Below, one piece after another: positions 48,598 to 59,490 of a DNA stretch of 64,000 bases (positions are counted from its first letter, which is position 1; each line of letters begins with the position of its first letter). Both the position numbers and the translations under genes were made by a program. Where the stretch lies: assembly GCA_015179045.1 (NCBI GenBank), contig WHUZ01000138.1:39565-103564 (forward strand), written 5' to 3'. This stretch comes from Kalaharituber pfeilii (lineage: Eukaryota; Ascomycota; Pezizomycetes; Pezizales; Pezizaceae). A model generated the notes under the pieces. That model made no database searches. It saw only the letters and a program-made list of their open reading frames with translations, and was not told where the DNA came from.

Positions 48598-49474
48598 GCT
48601 CGCTGCCAATTCTGGTAAGAAGTCGTCTCTGTAGCCCTTGAGCTGAAATATCCGGTTCCTCTCTCAAGTAGAATGGTATCTCAAGAAGACCCTGTGCTAG
48701 CAATTGACAGCACAATCACCTGCGAAGATACTGCTCATAAACTTAGTCTCAGAGTCGGCCGTGGGCCTTAACTTCCCCCGAATATGCCCAGAATGGAAAA
48801 TGAATTTATAAGCTACTTCCAGGTAACCCTAGTCAAATTAAGTAGATATATGCAACTCTCTACTGCCAGTAAGCCGGCTGTCTATTTGTTAGCCGGGAGG
48901 CAGTTGAACAGGTTTGGTTTGGGCAGGGGTATGCGACCCACTACTGGTATCAACATGTCGTAATAATCGGCGCTTGGGTGTGGGGATACGATTCCCCATC
49001 TCACCACCGAGTCTCGTGACCCATGTCATCGCCGAGCCATAGTCTCACTAGCCTGACCGCTGCCCTCTGTAAATTAGATATGACGATATGAGACCCCTCT
49101 TACCAACTCATGTAAGGTTTAAGAAGTGACAAAGTAGGATCTGAAAAGGTCAAAATAAGAATACGCGGACATATTCTCTATACAACACTAAATGAGTACA
49201 AAGACGAACTCGGCGCAGGTAGGGACAAAGACGTTACGACGAATTTTAAGTTCAAGGATCCACCCATCCAAAACTCCCCCAAAAAGATTTCATAGGTTAT
49301 CCAACAGTCATTAGCTTGCACCTTACATGGTTAACTACTATTGAGGTATAAACATCGCAGAAAACTAAAAGCCGAAAATTTGATAACCAAAGAAACCTGA
49401 CATGACAAAGCTCCATTTCATTCGCTATTTCACAGCATCATTAAACCTGTAAAGTCCATTTCTATATCCATCTC
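48598..49474. other. Spacer between OXP1 and the ArfGAP gene
   Basis: About 880 bp holding the OXP1 promoter and the ArfGAP 3' UTR; both genes run on the minus strand. No coding signal seen. Confidence 0.6.
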
Positions 49475-51233
49475 TCATTTCCAGACATTTGCAAATGGGT
49501 CGTCATCTGGTTTGGCGTTATTGGTCCCAACCGCGAACGCTCCAAAGTCGTCATCATGGATCCTATTGCCTATGGATGACGTTCCAAGACCAGCAAATGC
49601 ATTGCTTGCAATAGAACTGTTACTTGCGCCCCAGACAGTTGTTTGCGTTGACACTGGAGCAGCAGGACTGGGGGTAGCCCATGCATTCTCGAAGGCGAAG
49701 CTGGCAGTTGGGGCAAGTTTTGGCGCTGTAGTGCTCGCTACATGTGGAGGAGATGACAAAGCAAAAAGATCATTAAGACCAGAGGCAGCTGATGTCTGGG
49801 ATTGTCCTGGGGAAAAAGAACTCGGCTTCTTCGTTGCCTGTGTACCGAAGAAACCTCCACTAGATGCAGGGGTTACTTGCGGTGCTACGGGAGGCGAGCG
49901 GCTTACAAGGGGTGATGTTAAATTGGCAAAGGCATTCGGCTTTGCTGGTTGGGAGACCTGAGGCTGAGCTTGTGATGGTTGTGATGAAAAAGCCAATCCC
50001 GAGAAGGCATCATTTAAATCATTGAAGGCCGAATGTTGCATTTGCGGTGATGCCGAGCTACCAAAAGAAGGGTTGCTTTGGTGCATCGGACGAACTGGTT
50101 GTTTGGGAGCAGATGAATACAAAGATAGGATGGAAGTTTTTAAATCCGGCCGAGTAGATTTTGCTCCTGCCGGGGTCGAGCTGACTAAATCTTGACGCGG
50201 TGTTGCTTGTTGTGGAGGGCCAAAGAAATCATCTAGGCCAAGTAGCGAATCCCCTGGTTTGGAGGATTTTGGAGGCGCGGGATCCGCCTTCGCGGCAATT
50301 TGGTTTCGTAGACCTCCAGAGTGGCTTGTAGGCTTCTCCGGCTCAGGAGCGTCATCAAAGAGGTTTACTGCAGATTTCTTTGGGGGTGCTGAGGCTGATC
50401 TCTCGGGAACTGCCGTCGGACTGGTGGACTGCCTGTTCTCCAGTTGTTGCTTAACAACCTGCAGAGGCTATACAATTAATATAATCAAAATCTTGGAATC
50501 CTAGAAGCTGAAAGAACTAACCACTTCCTCATCCTCTGAATCCCCAAGAGTAGCTGGATCGGGGATGCCACCATCCATGACCCATCTCTTCGTTTCATAC
50601 TTCGTCCTTATAAAGTTCTCAATCTTTCTACGGTGCAGCAGTCAGAATGTCGTGAGGGGTCAAAAAGTACATTCTAGGAACTCACGCTTCCGAAGGAACA
50701 TGGCCAGGGGCAAGGTTTGCCTCCCAATACCTGCAGGGTGTTAGCAAAATAAGCAGTTTCATGGGTCGGGTGCGCAAGCCAAGATTTACTTATTCGCACG
50801 GGAGTTGCCCCATTTCACCATATTTGCGAGTTGTTCGTCTGTCCAGCTGTCGAGATCGACCGATTTGACTATAGTAATCATTGATGATTAACTTCTGCAA
50901 AGCATGTACGGAATATGGCTTCTGCTAACCTCTGCTGATATGGGTGCCCATCCCTCGATGGAATCCGGAGCATCTACATCGACCCATGATTATTAGCCTT
51001 CTCTGCATTGGCATAAATTTCAACTGAGACCTCCTTTTCTCCTCTAGCACTTGTGTTGCGGCCTGATACCTGATGCAAATGAAAATGCCCAAATTCCAGC
51101 TGGCCCATCTTGGAAGCTTATTTTGTTTGCAGTCTGCGCAGAATTTGTTTCCAGGGAGCTTCAATAGTGATTTAATAACTGCCTGATTAGCAGCGGCCTT
51201 GTCGGCGCTTGGGGTTTGGCGGCGAGTGGCCAT
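49475..51233 (-). CDS. ArfGAP protein, Age2/SMAP-like
   Basis: GTPase-activating protein for Arf, acting in Golgi/endosome vesicle traffic. Minus-strand exons are 51233-51070, 50973-50930, 50868-50790, 50730-50686, 50627-50522 and 50458-49475; 1422 nt, 473 residues. The N-terminal ArfGAP domain has the zinc finger [19 protein letters not shown] then [12 protein letters not shown] (Cys-X2-Cys-X16-Cys-X2-Cys), with the catalytic arginine expected in the RGMGTHISR stretch that follows. [20 protein letters not shown] and [17 protein letters not shown] complete it. The tail is disordered, Ser/Pro/Gln-rich, with [10 protein letters not shown] and a C-terminal [10 protein letters not shown]; the DPF is a possible adaptor-binding tripeptide. 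The layout fits Age2-type fungal proteins; Gts1-like is the alternative, so no symbol is given. It is divergent from CYB5. Confidence 0.93.
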
Positions 51234-52509
51234 TATGCCGTCTTATATTATTTAAAGTGAGAGATCTAGACTCGCGCGGGGAGCGATTAAAAAGAGGTTG
51301 TAGCCTGTATCGTCCACGGGAATGCAGACTGTACTGTTTTATAAGGAGGGGGCTTCGCTGCGAGTGGTTGCTTTTGAGACGCTCTATATGTCAATCCGAT
51401 GAGCTGGTCAGTGTCTTGGTTCGTTTGGGGAGTAGAAGTACCCAATCCAGATCCTCTGGTAAGTCTTGGCGTGTCCAGCTGGTGCTTGTCTCACGTAATC
51501 GTGCAGGTGGCTCTTGGCTGTATTTGCTGAGTCAGCGGAACATATGGTGGTAGGAATACCCTTTGATATCTTATCAGATTCAGGCGGATCGCCGGGGTAT
51601 GATAATTCTCCTCGCCATCATATCATATATCCGATAGATGATTGGCTGCAAACAATTGGGCCCTTGCCATTAACCGGAGTGCTTGCAATGCATTGAGGCT
51701 CCGGTAATGTCTTGTAACCATATTGTTGACCAGTATCGATGCTGACTAGCTCCCGGCGTTACATTGCTGACCGTTTGTGGAGCAATTTAGATTCTGACGT
51801 CGCCGCGTAAAGTAAAGCTCGAGCACGTAATGGTAAAGCTCTATGCTCTTGTGGTGCACTCCTCTGGCGGAGGCGCGGCAAACAGGATGGCCATGGAGGG
51901 TAGGGTTGACGCTGGCGGGTGCGCAGAGCATGCGGCAGAGAGCGCTATGATATCTGCGTCATGATACTGGAAGCGCAATGCTAATCAGAAATATGATATG
52001 ACCTGAAGCCGTGGGCGGTGTGACGCCGGACTCAAACCGTGCAATGCAGCTTGCGGCACGTTCTTCATCGCTCTTCTTTGCTGCCATCTACGCCGCATAC
52101 GAAGCCTTTGCGCTTGCCCATTTGCCTTTAGCTCGTCGCCCCGTTCTGTGTAGCTGGCCTCTTCGACTGCATATGCATATGTATGTCTGAGTATGCACTT
52201 AAACCCGCCCTCCCTTCGTCCCTGCCCACCCTAGTCTCGTGCCTACCCGCTTCCTGGGCACGCTCGCTCGACGTTTCGGCTCTCCGCCTTCCGTAATCCC
52301 TACTCCCTTACCACCCTCCCGCCCCGTAGATAATCGGTCCTTTTTTCTCTACTTGACTATATTTCCCCCCCTCCGCCCCCAATCCCCTCCCCCCTCCACT
52401 CTTTCCATTAACAACTGCCGCCTCCAAAGGATTTTATCTCGGACTGTCACCTACCCCTACGAATAGTTCCTGTTCTCAGTTGAGCAAGCACCAAAAGCAC
52501 CAATCCACA
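51234..52509. promoter_or_regulatory. Divergent promoter region, ArfGAP / cytochrome b5
   Basis: 1276 bp between genes running in opposite directions. The CYB5-proximal part (52200-52430) is C/T-rich on the CYB5 sense strand, as in the leaders of stuA and VPS27. No gene seen. Confidence 0.55.
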
Positions 52510-53290
52510 ATGTCTACAGAGACTATTGCAGAATTTGCTTTCAGCGAGGTCAAGGCGCATAACAGCAAGAAGGTAATGTGCACTTTTGTTTACTCGCATG
52601 ATGTTGCCTTCAACTAACGTGCTGCTGATTCATTAGGACCTCTGGGTTGTCATTGATGGCAAGGTCTACGATGTTTCTCGCTTCGTAGATGAGCATCCGT
52701 ACGTTTCTGAAGCATGCTCCCTACAGCTAGCAAAATAAGCTAATTATTGTTTCTTTAGCGGTGGAGAGGAGGTCCTTCTTGATGTTGCTGGGCAGGATGC
52801 CACAGAGGCCTTCGATGTATGTTGCACTTAATTCCCCCGCAAATCGTCTTATATTTGTCTTACACACATGCCACTAGCAGCGGCTAACCTTATACACTTG
52901 CGTTATAGGATGTCGGACACTCTGATGAGGCACGGGAAATTCTCGCTGGCTTGGTAAAGGGCAAGCTGAAGGGCGGTGTATGTTTCCCTATCACTTCATC
53001 TCCACTGCAATCCCTGTCACTCCCGAGGCATACCAACGAAAATCTGAGCGTATCAGAAGCTAACTCGTGACAACTACCAGGTTGACAAGCCAACTGGTAA
53101 ACCCGCAACCAGCACAACGACAACGACATCCTCAGGCGAAAGCCAAATGTATGTTCCAATTCCATTCCCCCTTCAATGATCTGACTTTTACTAACGCATT
53201 AACCCTCCGAACAGTGCGGTATACATCGCGATAATCGCCGGTATCGTCCTTGCTTTTGGTGCCTACAAATATCTCCAGGTCGCCGCTTAA
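52510..53290 (+). CDS. CYB5: Cytochrome b5, ER tail-anchored
   Basis: Small haem protein that donates electrons to desaturases, sterol enzymes and P450s at the ER. Six exons: 52510-52572, 52637-52698, 52759-52816, 52909-52977, 53081-53148, 53215-53290; 396 nt, 131 residues. The haem-binding core has both axial histidines, the first in DEHPGGEEVL (split by intron 2) and the second in [12 protein letters not shown]. After a Lys/Thr/Ser linker ([18 protein letters not shown]) comes one hydrophobic helix ([17 protein letters not shown]) and a short tail KYLQVAA, the layout of a C-terminal ER anchor. The ATG at 52510 opens [18 protein letters not shown]; no alternative start is nearby. Introns 1-5 are about 60-104 nt. 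Confidence 0.97.
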
Positions 53291-54270
53291 TTTTATATAC
53301 AACCATTATCCGATACACTTCATTAAGACACCTCTATTTCAGCAACACCCCACCCTATAGATATCTATCTGATTTATTCATTAATTCTTGTTTATGATTA
53401 TGCTAGGAAAGCGGAGTTTCTTTGTTAAGCGTTATAAAACTCGGATGTGATGGAGGGTATTGTGGCTATGCGGTGTCCTGTATATCAGCAGGGATGGCGA
53501 CACCGGTAGCCGGAGATGAGGTGAAATCTGGGATCACATACAGCAGAGATGTCGAGGGTTTTGGTTGTATGTTTTCGAGACTGATTGTTTCCGGGTGACA
53601 TATAAACATAAGATACCTCTGGTTTTCCTTTTTTGGGCATAGATGCGTGTATGTGATTATGAAATGTGAGATGTCACCAAAAGCATAGAAAGTCAAAGGT
53701 AGTTGCAACCGTGGCTCGGAAGTGATGATATCCGATATGCATTGTATGCATACAGTTGCCGGTACCCGGTACACTATGTTGGATGTGGTACAAATATTTA
53801 CCAGCATAAGTATATAAACTGACTGTGCAAGATCATGCCTTGGCAAGATAGAAAGCCCTGCAGGGCGCTCTAAAATGCTGTAATATATGTTACACACCTG
53901 TAGTAAAAGATGAGCCTGAAGTTCCCCCTCAAGCTTCTCACTGTTACTATGCCTGATGTTCTATGTATGGACGCAAGGTAAGGATAGAAAGGGTTACTCT
54001 TGGCAAGATCAGGGTAACTGCAGTCTCCCTTGAAAAGAACTACAGTACGGATGGACTGGACATCATCAATACGGGTACAAATAGTAACGTTTAGTCTTTT
54101 TTATTTTATTTTATTTTATATTTTTTGTATGCATAATAACGAAACCAAGCTCAACACATACCTAGATCCCTTCTTTGATTTATCTTGACTTTATTCAATT
54201 TAATTTCATTCGATGTGGGAATAGGTATTGAAAAGCAGAGCAAAGATAAATTAAGCCAAATTAAAGGGAC

Positions 54271-54301
<31 letters not shown>

Positions 54302-54758
54302 AAAGCTTCTCAAGATAAAAAAAAAAATTGTACGCCCCAAACCATGTAAGTGCCAAATCAAAATAAAAAAAAAATAAAAATAAAAAAGTGATAAGTTAGC
54401 AAAATCATGACACCATGTAAAAATAATAGAATAAAATAGCAGTTCGCGCCAAATTTGAACAAATCAAATATCAATGGATGATGATACACGCACATGAGCA
54501 CACATATATGCAAAGATGAACTAATGTCATAGGCAGGAAATAGAAGTGATAAAAAATCCATGGGAAAAAATCCAAATTTGCCTCACCAACCCTAATAAAG
54601 CCATAGCATACAAGAAAAAATGGAATCAAAAAAAAGGCATATGGTAAGAGATTTAAAAATCGAAGGAAGAGTAAAAAATTGAAGAAATTAAAAGCTCATC
54701 ACCAAACAGTCATCATCAAGCATCAATCATATTCCTATTACAAAGACACATATCACAT
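53291..54758. other. Convergent 3' flanks of CYB5 and the Doa4-type gene
   Basis: AT-rich DNA, A-rich on the plus strand from 54.2 kb, with a 26-A run at 54271-54296. It should contain both 3' UTRs. No gene recognised. Confidence 0.6.
54271..54296. repeat. Poly(A) tract (26 A)
   Basis: An uninterrupted 26-A run in the interval between two convergent genes. No flanking direct repeat was seen. Confidence 0.95.
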
Positions 54759-57700
54759 TCACATAATATGGCTCCTGACCCAGAACAGCACGTATGCATT
54801 TTTTGACTATAATCCAACCCAACCTTGATTAGCGTTTTTCCAATACTGATGCAGGGCAAGACGATAACATGTGTAATGGGGAGATATAAACTCACCACAA
54901 CTTCTTCCTCCGCAATCCTACTCGCCTTACTGTCGTCGAACAAATTCCAAGCTTCATTGTAACTGTTCCTCACAAAAGCCGTATAATGCCCTCCATTTAG
55001 TGTTCCATAATGGTTACAGACACCATAAAGATCGTACAAAAACGGCGCTGTCTGCTCTGGCGGCGGTACAAAATCCGGCGGCACGCTCGCGTTATCAAAC
55101 TGCGGCACATATTTGCTCAAATCTAACTCCTTCAAAGGATAGCTTATCGGGGTGTTTAATTTATCTCTCCAGAGACCCTTATTCGTGAAGCGTTTTAGGT
55201 GGATGATGAGCATGTGGGGCAGTCGTGTGATGGTTAACTTTTTGGTGGCTTTCCGCGGCTTTTTGCAGTTAGGACAGTGCCAGGCATCCTCCTTTTCGAG
55301 GATTTCCTCGCGGCAGAATTCTTCGAGGCAATCTCGTATCGTTGGCTTCTTTCCCGGAGGGATTGGTAAAGAGAGGTACATAAAGGGGTTATAGGTTGTT
55401 GATTTCGTGTTGCATGTCATGCATGTCAGTCGGCTGCTGAGTTGTCCCTGGAACCAATTGACGATCACGGAAAAGTTGCGGTGGATATATCGTTGCCATT
55501 CAAGGTATGATGCATAAGGTACTGGTAAGCTTTCACGGTACTTCTCCTCATCGGATGTAAGTTCTCGTAACTTTGTTCGGGTTGCGTACGGGTTGAGATC
55601 CTCGTGTAGACCATCAAGCAGGAATTCTAGGAACTCTTGAGCATCCTGTTGATCGTTTGTTTTGAATAAGTCATTCAGACGACCAGAAACATCCTATATA
55701 CTTATCAGTCATAAATTCAGGGTAATGTTTTATTCTGGTGATGGGTACCTTAAACGTCATAGGAGAAATAAACTTGTACTGTCCATCCCAGAGATGCTTA
55801 ACCACATTCGCAAAAGCTTCTGCCAGGACGCCCCTAGAACCAAGTACATTATCCTTATTTATGTGCAGCTTATAACTCCCATCAAGGAAATACCGCGATA
55901 GTGGAATTGTTCCATTCATGCATTGAAGTATCGAATTCATATAGCAAGTATTCCCCAGATTTTTGAGACCAGTGGTGCCAAAGTTCATATTCATTGTTTT
56001 ACCAGGAAAGATCGTAAGTGTAGGTCTTGGAGAGCCTCTTGGACGGAGTGGACTTTCTATAGGCCTGAACGGAGGTTTTTCCGATTCACCCTTGTAGCTC
56101 CTGCGAGGTACAGCGGGCGGAGGTCGCACTGGCGATGGAGGATGGAATTCCGGATTGCGGACATCCGTGAATCCGTAGAATGGATGGTCGATAATTGTAT
56201 TTCGTTTTGCTGAGAAACCTGGAGTAATAGGCGTTGCAAGAGAGGCTGGTGTGCTTGGAATGGGTGTCATCATGCTTTGTTGTACACTCGGAGATGCGGG
56301 AAATTGCTGAAACTGTATCACCATCAGTACCAAAATGTGAACTATCAGCATACAAATTACCTACGAATTGCTCTATCGTTCTTGGATATGTGTCGCTTGC
56401 GGAGACGATAGAGGTGCTCCTGCGTTGTCTCTTCAAATCCATATTTCCAGCATCTTGTGGTAGGCTTATCGTCAATGGCTCGCGGTCTTTTCGCAGTTGT
56501 ACAAGCCACGCTCTCTCTTCATCAAGATCGATGATGGGTACACCATCACTGTCCTTCCTCTTGTATGAACCGGTATGGGATTTGTTGTCGGATTTTGCCG
56601 CGGATGTAGAACTAGTGTTAGTGCTAATAGCAAGACCTATGGTTGGTGAGTTTATCGAACGTTGCTTAATTGCTGAACCGAATGAAGTTTCACCAGTTTT
56701 CAAGGAACTTTGGCCAAACATATTAACCCATGCATCAAGACCCCCTGCAAGCAAAACTGGGGGCCGTTTCAATGGTTTGGTGAAGGAGTATTGACAGAGA
56801 GCTCGATGCAGCCTCTGCAGATATATAAAGGGCTCCTTATTTGTTCTCTCGGAAAGGAATGAATCAGAGGGTGTTTTCTGGTCGTAGTAAACGACGAGGT
56901 CAAACTGGTGTCGCTTCGAGAATAAGCCATGCTCAGACGACGATATTGAAATTTCATATGATTCCTCGAGCTCATCTCCGGATATACTACTCATGGTTAG
57001 ATCAAACATGAATTCTGAATACTAATCATTGACGCGGGGATGCGGCTTACTTCTCTCTGAGCATTAGAGGCTCGACACAGACGATGGACTTGGAAGGAAT
57101 ATGCCCTTCTTCAAACTCGGTCCTTTCACGAACATCAAGCACCAATAGTGACAACTCTGCCCCTCTGGATAGATATGATGACAGGGCAGCAGGAGAGAGT
57201 ATCGTTTCATTAGTAAGGTTGAGGGTTGAGGTACTTGGGCTCGGCCGTGGGGCGGGCTTTCTGGGTATGCTTCGAGGCGGAGATATTGAATTTCGAGCTG
57301 GCGAGTACGTTGGTGAAGGAGGGCGGGGTAATCCGTTCAATATAGCTGTGTCCAATCTCGGGGAGATGGGCCGTTCTTTCAAAGTTTGGGTACGGCCCCG
57401 CGAAGCAGGGAGTCCATTGGGCTGTGATCCTGAAGTCGCTTGCGACGTTGCTGCCGGCTGTGTAGAAGTGCCGCCATTGGATCTCAATCTATTAAATCTC
57501 GCGCTCAAGTCCTGGACTGCTGCTTGGTTGTGGGTCTCCGGGCAGGTTTGCCTCTGTAAACTGGATTCAATGGCTGATCCATTGGGCCTGCCATCTGTAT
57601 TTCCATAATAAGCAGTAGTTCGAGAGGAAGGTCAGTAGGAGGGTAGGAGAGAACGGGCCAAATACCTGTGGAAAGACGAAATCCTTGTGGCTTTGCCGGT

Positions 57701-58330
57701 ACAGGAGGTGGTTGCTTCTTTACGCTTGGTGCAGCTGCAGCAGATGAAGGGCCTCCTGCTGCCACACCATTACTCTGCAGTGGTATATGATGCTCTTGCC
57801 GAGCCTGCTGCGATTTACTTTCGGTGTTGTTGGTTTGGTTGTTCTCTTTGATCTCATCGCGCAGCAACCCAATTTGAGGAAACAATCCCTCGATCCTCTA
57901 ACACCAAAAAATACATTAGCAACTAAAAGAAATCAGTACGGATCACCCGTCCAACCTTTTGCAGTGCTAGATAATCTTTGTATGGCTGACCACCCCGGGC
58001 TTTGAACGTAGGAAATTCCTTTTGCGAGGGAATCACTGTTGTGACAATTTCTGCGGCAATCATATAGTTTATGTATGCGCGGTCGGCCCGTTTGAGACGG
58101 TGCTCAAACTGAGCCTGGTTGAGATGCATCTGGCACTCCTCTACCCATTTTTTGATCTGGGAATTGAGTAGCACTAGTCAGCACGACCCTGAGCGATGAG
58201 GGGGCCAATTAGAAAGGAATTCACATACAGATGCGTACTTGGTGGTATTGATGTTGATCTGAAGCCTGAGGTCATCGAAATGAGGATACACGCCGCGGGC
58301 AGCGCCCCTCGCTCCTGCTGTTGCTGACAT
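54759..58330 (-). CDS. Ubiquitin carboxyl-terminal hydrolase, Doa4/Ubp4/USP8 type
   Basis: Deubiquitinase that strips ubiquitin from cargo at the late endosome. The domain order is diagnostic. A USP8-type MIT-like N-terminus comes first (IKKWVEECQMHLNQAQFEHR, RADRAYINYMIAAEIV). A disordered stretch with PPPVPAKP follows, then a rhodanese-like domain (LLVLDVRERTEFEEGHI ... DLVVYYDQKTPS), then a USP catalytic domain. The USP has the Cys box GTTGLKNLGNTCYMNSILQ, the zinc pairs CMTCNTKS and CPNCKKP, the His box NHYGTLNGGHYTAF, and the closing SKNAYVLFWVRSHIM in a small last exon. The start is ATG 58330 (MSATAGARGAARGVYPHFDD) and the stop TGA at 54759-54761. Clear 5' exons are 58330-58229, 58156-57956 and 57897-57666; several more introns (about 50-60 nt where measured) follow. 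Whether it is the yeast DOA4 or UBP5 counterpart cannot be told from sequence alone. Its divergent neighbour is VPS27. Confidence 0.95.
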
Positions 58331-58472
58331 TTGGTACACCGTTGTTTCAGGTGCTTTAGGTCAGGACCATGACAGTCCCGGTGACTATGTATGCTAGCCT
58401 GGAGACGAGCTGGGGGGAGAGAGTGTTGTTGTGTGTGGGGATGGGGTAAAGGATGTATCCTGGGGGAGGATT

Positions 58473-58494
58473 GGGGGGGGGGGGGGGGGGGGGG
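58473..58494. repeat. Poly(G) run
   Basis: About 22 consecutive G on the plus strand, roughly 145 nt upstream of the deubiquitinase ATG. A second run of about 17 G lies at 58607-58623. Confidence 0.93.
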
Positions 58495-59133
58495 TTCTTG
58501 CAAAAGCAAAGCACTCTTGAAAGCACTGTTCTTTTGACTTGACGCAGGGGAGGAAAGAGAGAGCGCAGCGGAGGCCGTGTGTATGCGCGGCTGCGGCAGG
58601 AGCGGTGGGGGGGGGGGGGGGGGTGGTGGCGGGGTGGTGGGCCTGTGTACGACAGCGGCAGCGCGGCCGGCTCGGGCTCAGTCCCGGCTCGGGCTCGCGG
58701 GCGTGCAGGGCTCTACGGTGCAGGTGCAGGTGCAGGCCGTGGGGCCGGGGGCTGTCGCACGCCGGCTGCGTCGTTTGATGCGATTGCGGGGCCGCGGGGG
58801 GCAGGGCGGATGGGATGGGATGGGATGGGATGGGGTGGGGATGCAGGGCGAGGCAGTCAGGCGGAGGGCGCCCACGTACGGCACGCAGCGCGTCCTGTGC
58901 TGTTCTAGTAGTGCCTTTGATGCGCCCTGTAGCACGAGCAGCCGCACAAAATGGCTGCAGCACGAGCACGGTACCTGCGTGCGTGGCAGGCTGGCAGGCA
59001 GCTCCAGCCCGTCCCCCCCCCGCCGAGCCTGTTGGAGGGGCCGCATCTGGGCACGGGGCTGGCATCTAGCGCTGAGTCAGCAGCCGACGACGGCCAGCTA
59101 AGAAGCCTTGACACATATTCCGCCAGACACAGC

Positions 59134-59134
<1 letters not shown>

Positions 59135-59176
<42 letters not shown>
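59135..59176. repeat. Poly(C) run, 42 nt
   Basis: Uninterrupted C from 59135 to 59176, about 315 nt upstream of the VPS27 ATG. It is the longest G/C homopolymer in the window. The exact length is likely to be unreliable in the assembly. Confidence 0.93.
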
Positions 59177-59490
59177 ATGCACCCCAGCAACGCAGTCGTC
59201 ATCTCGTAGCAAGCTCACTCCCGCCCCTCCCCCGCGACACCCACATGTAACCTTGATCAGCAAGCTCAACTCGCCCAAACCCCACCCTTCGCCTTTCCTT
59301 CTCCCACCTACGACCCCCCCACTGACAACCACAAACCTGCCCTCTTTTGCATTTTTTACATTTCACTCTCACACACAACGAGAGCATACGAGCAGCTCTC
59401 GTTACCTTGCTAAATACAACCCCCCACCCCCACCCCCACCCCCCCGTCTAATCCTCCCTTCTCCGGGCGTCGGATTCAGTGCCCTCCAGC

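Larger units (their letters stand above)
58331..59490. promoter_or_regulatory. Shared divergent promoter, Doa4-type gene / VPS27
   Basis: 1160 bp between the two start codons. The half next to the deubiquitinase is G-rich on the plus strand, with G runs of about 22 (58473-58494) and 17 (58607-58623). The half next to VPS27 is C-rich, with a 42-C run. Each gene therefore has a pyrimidine-rich sense-strand leader. TATA-like elements were not obvious. Long frames here are Gly- or Pro-rich composition artefacts. Confidence 0.7.

Noticed and set aside
57084..57608. 174-codon plus-strand frame inside the deubiquitinase
   Set aside because: Antisense shadow of the disordered and rhodanese coding exons.
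58577..59101. Long Gly/Arg-rich frames in the Doa4-VPS27 promoter
   Set aside because: Created by the G runs; open in several phases at once, with no domain.
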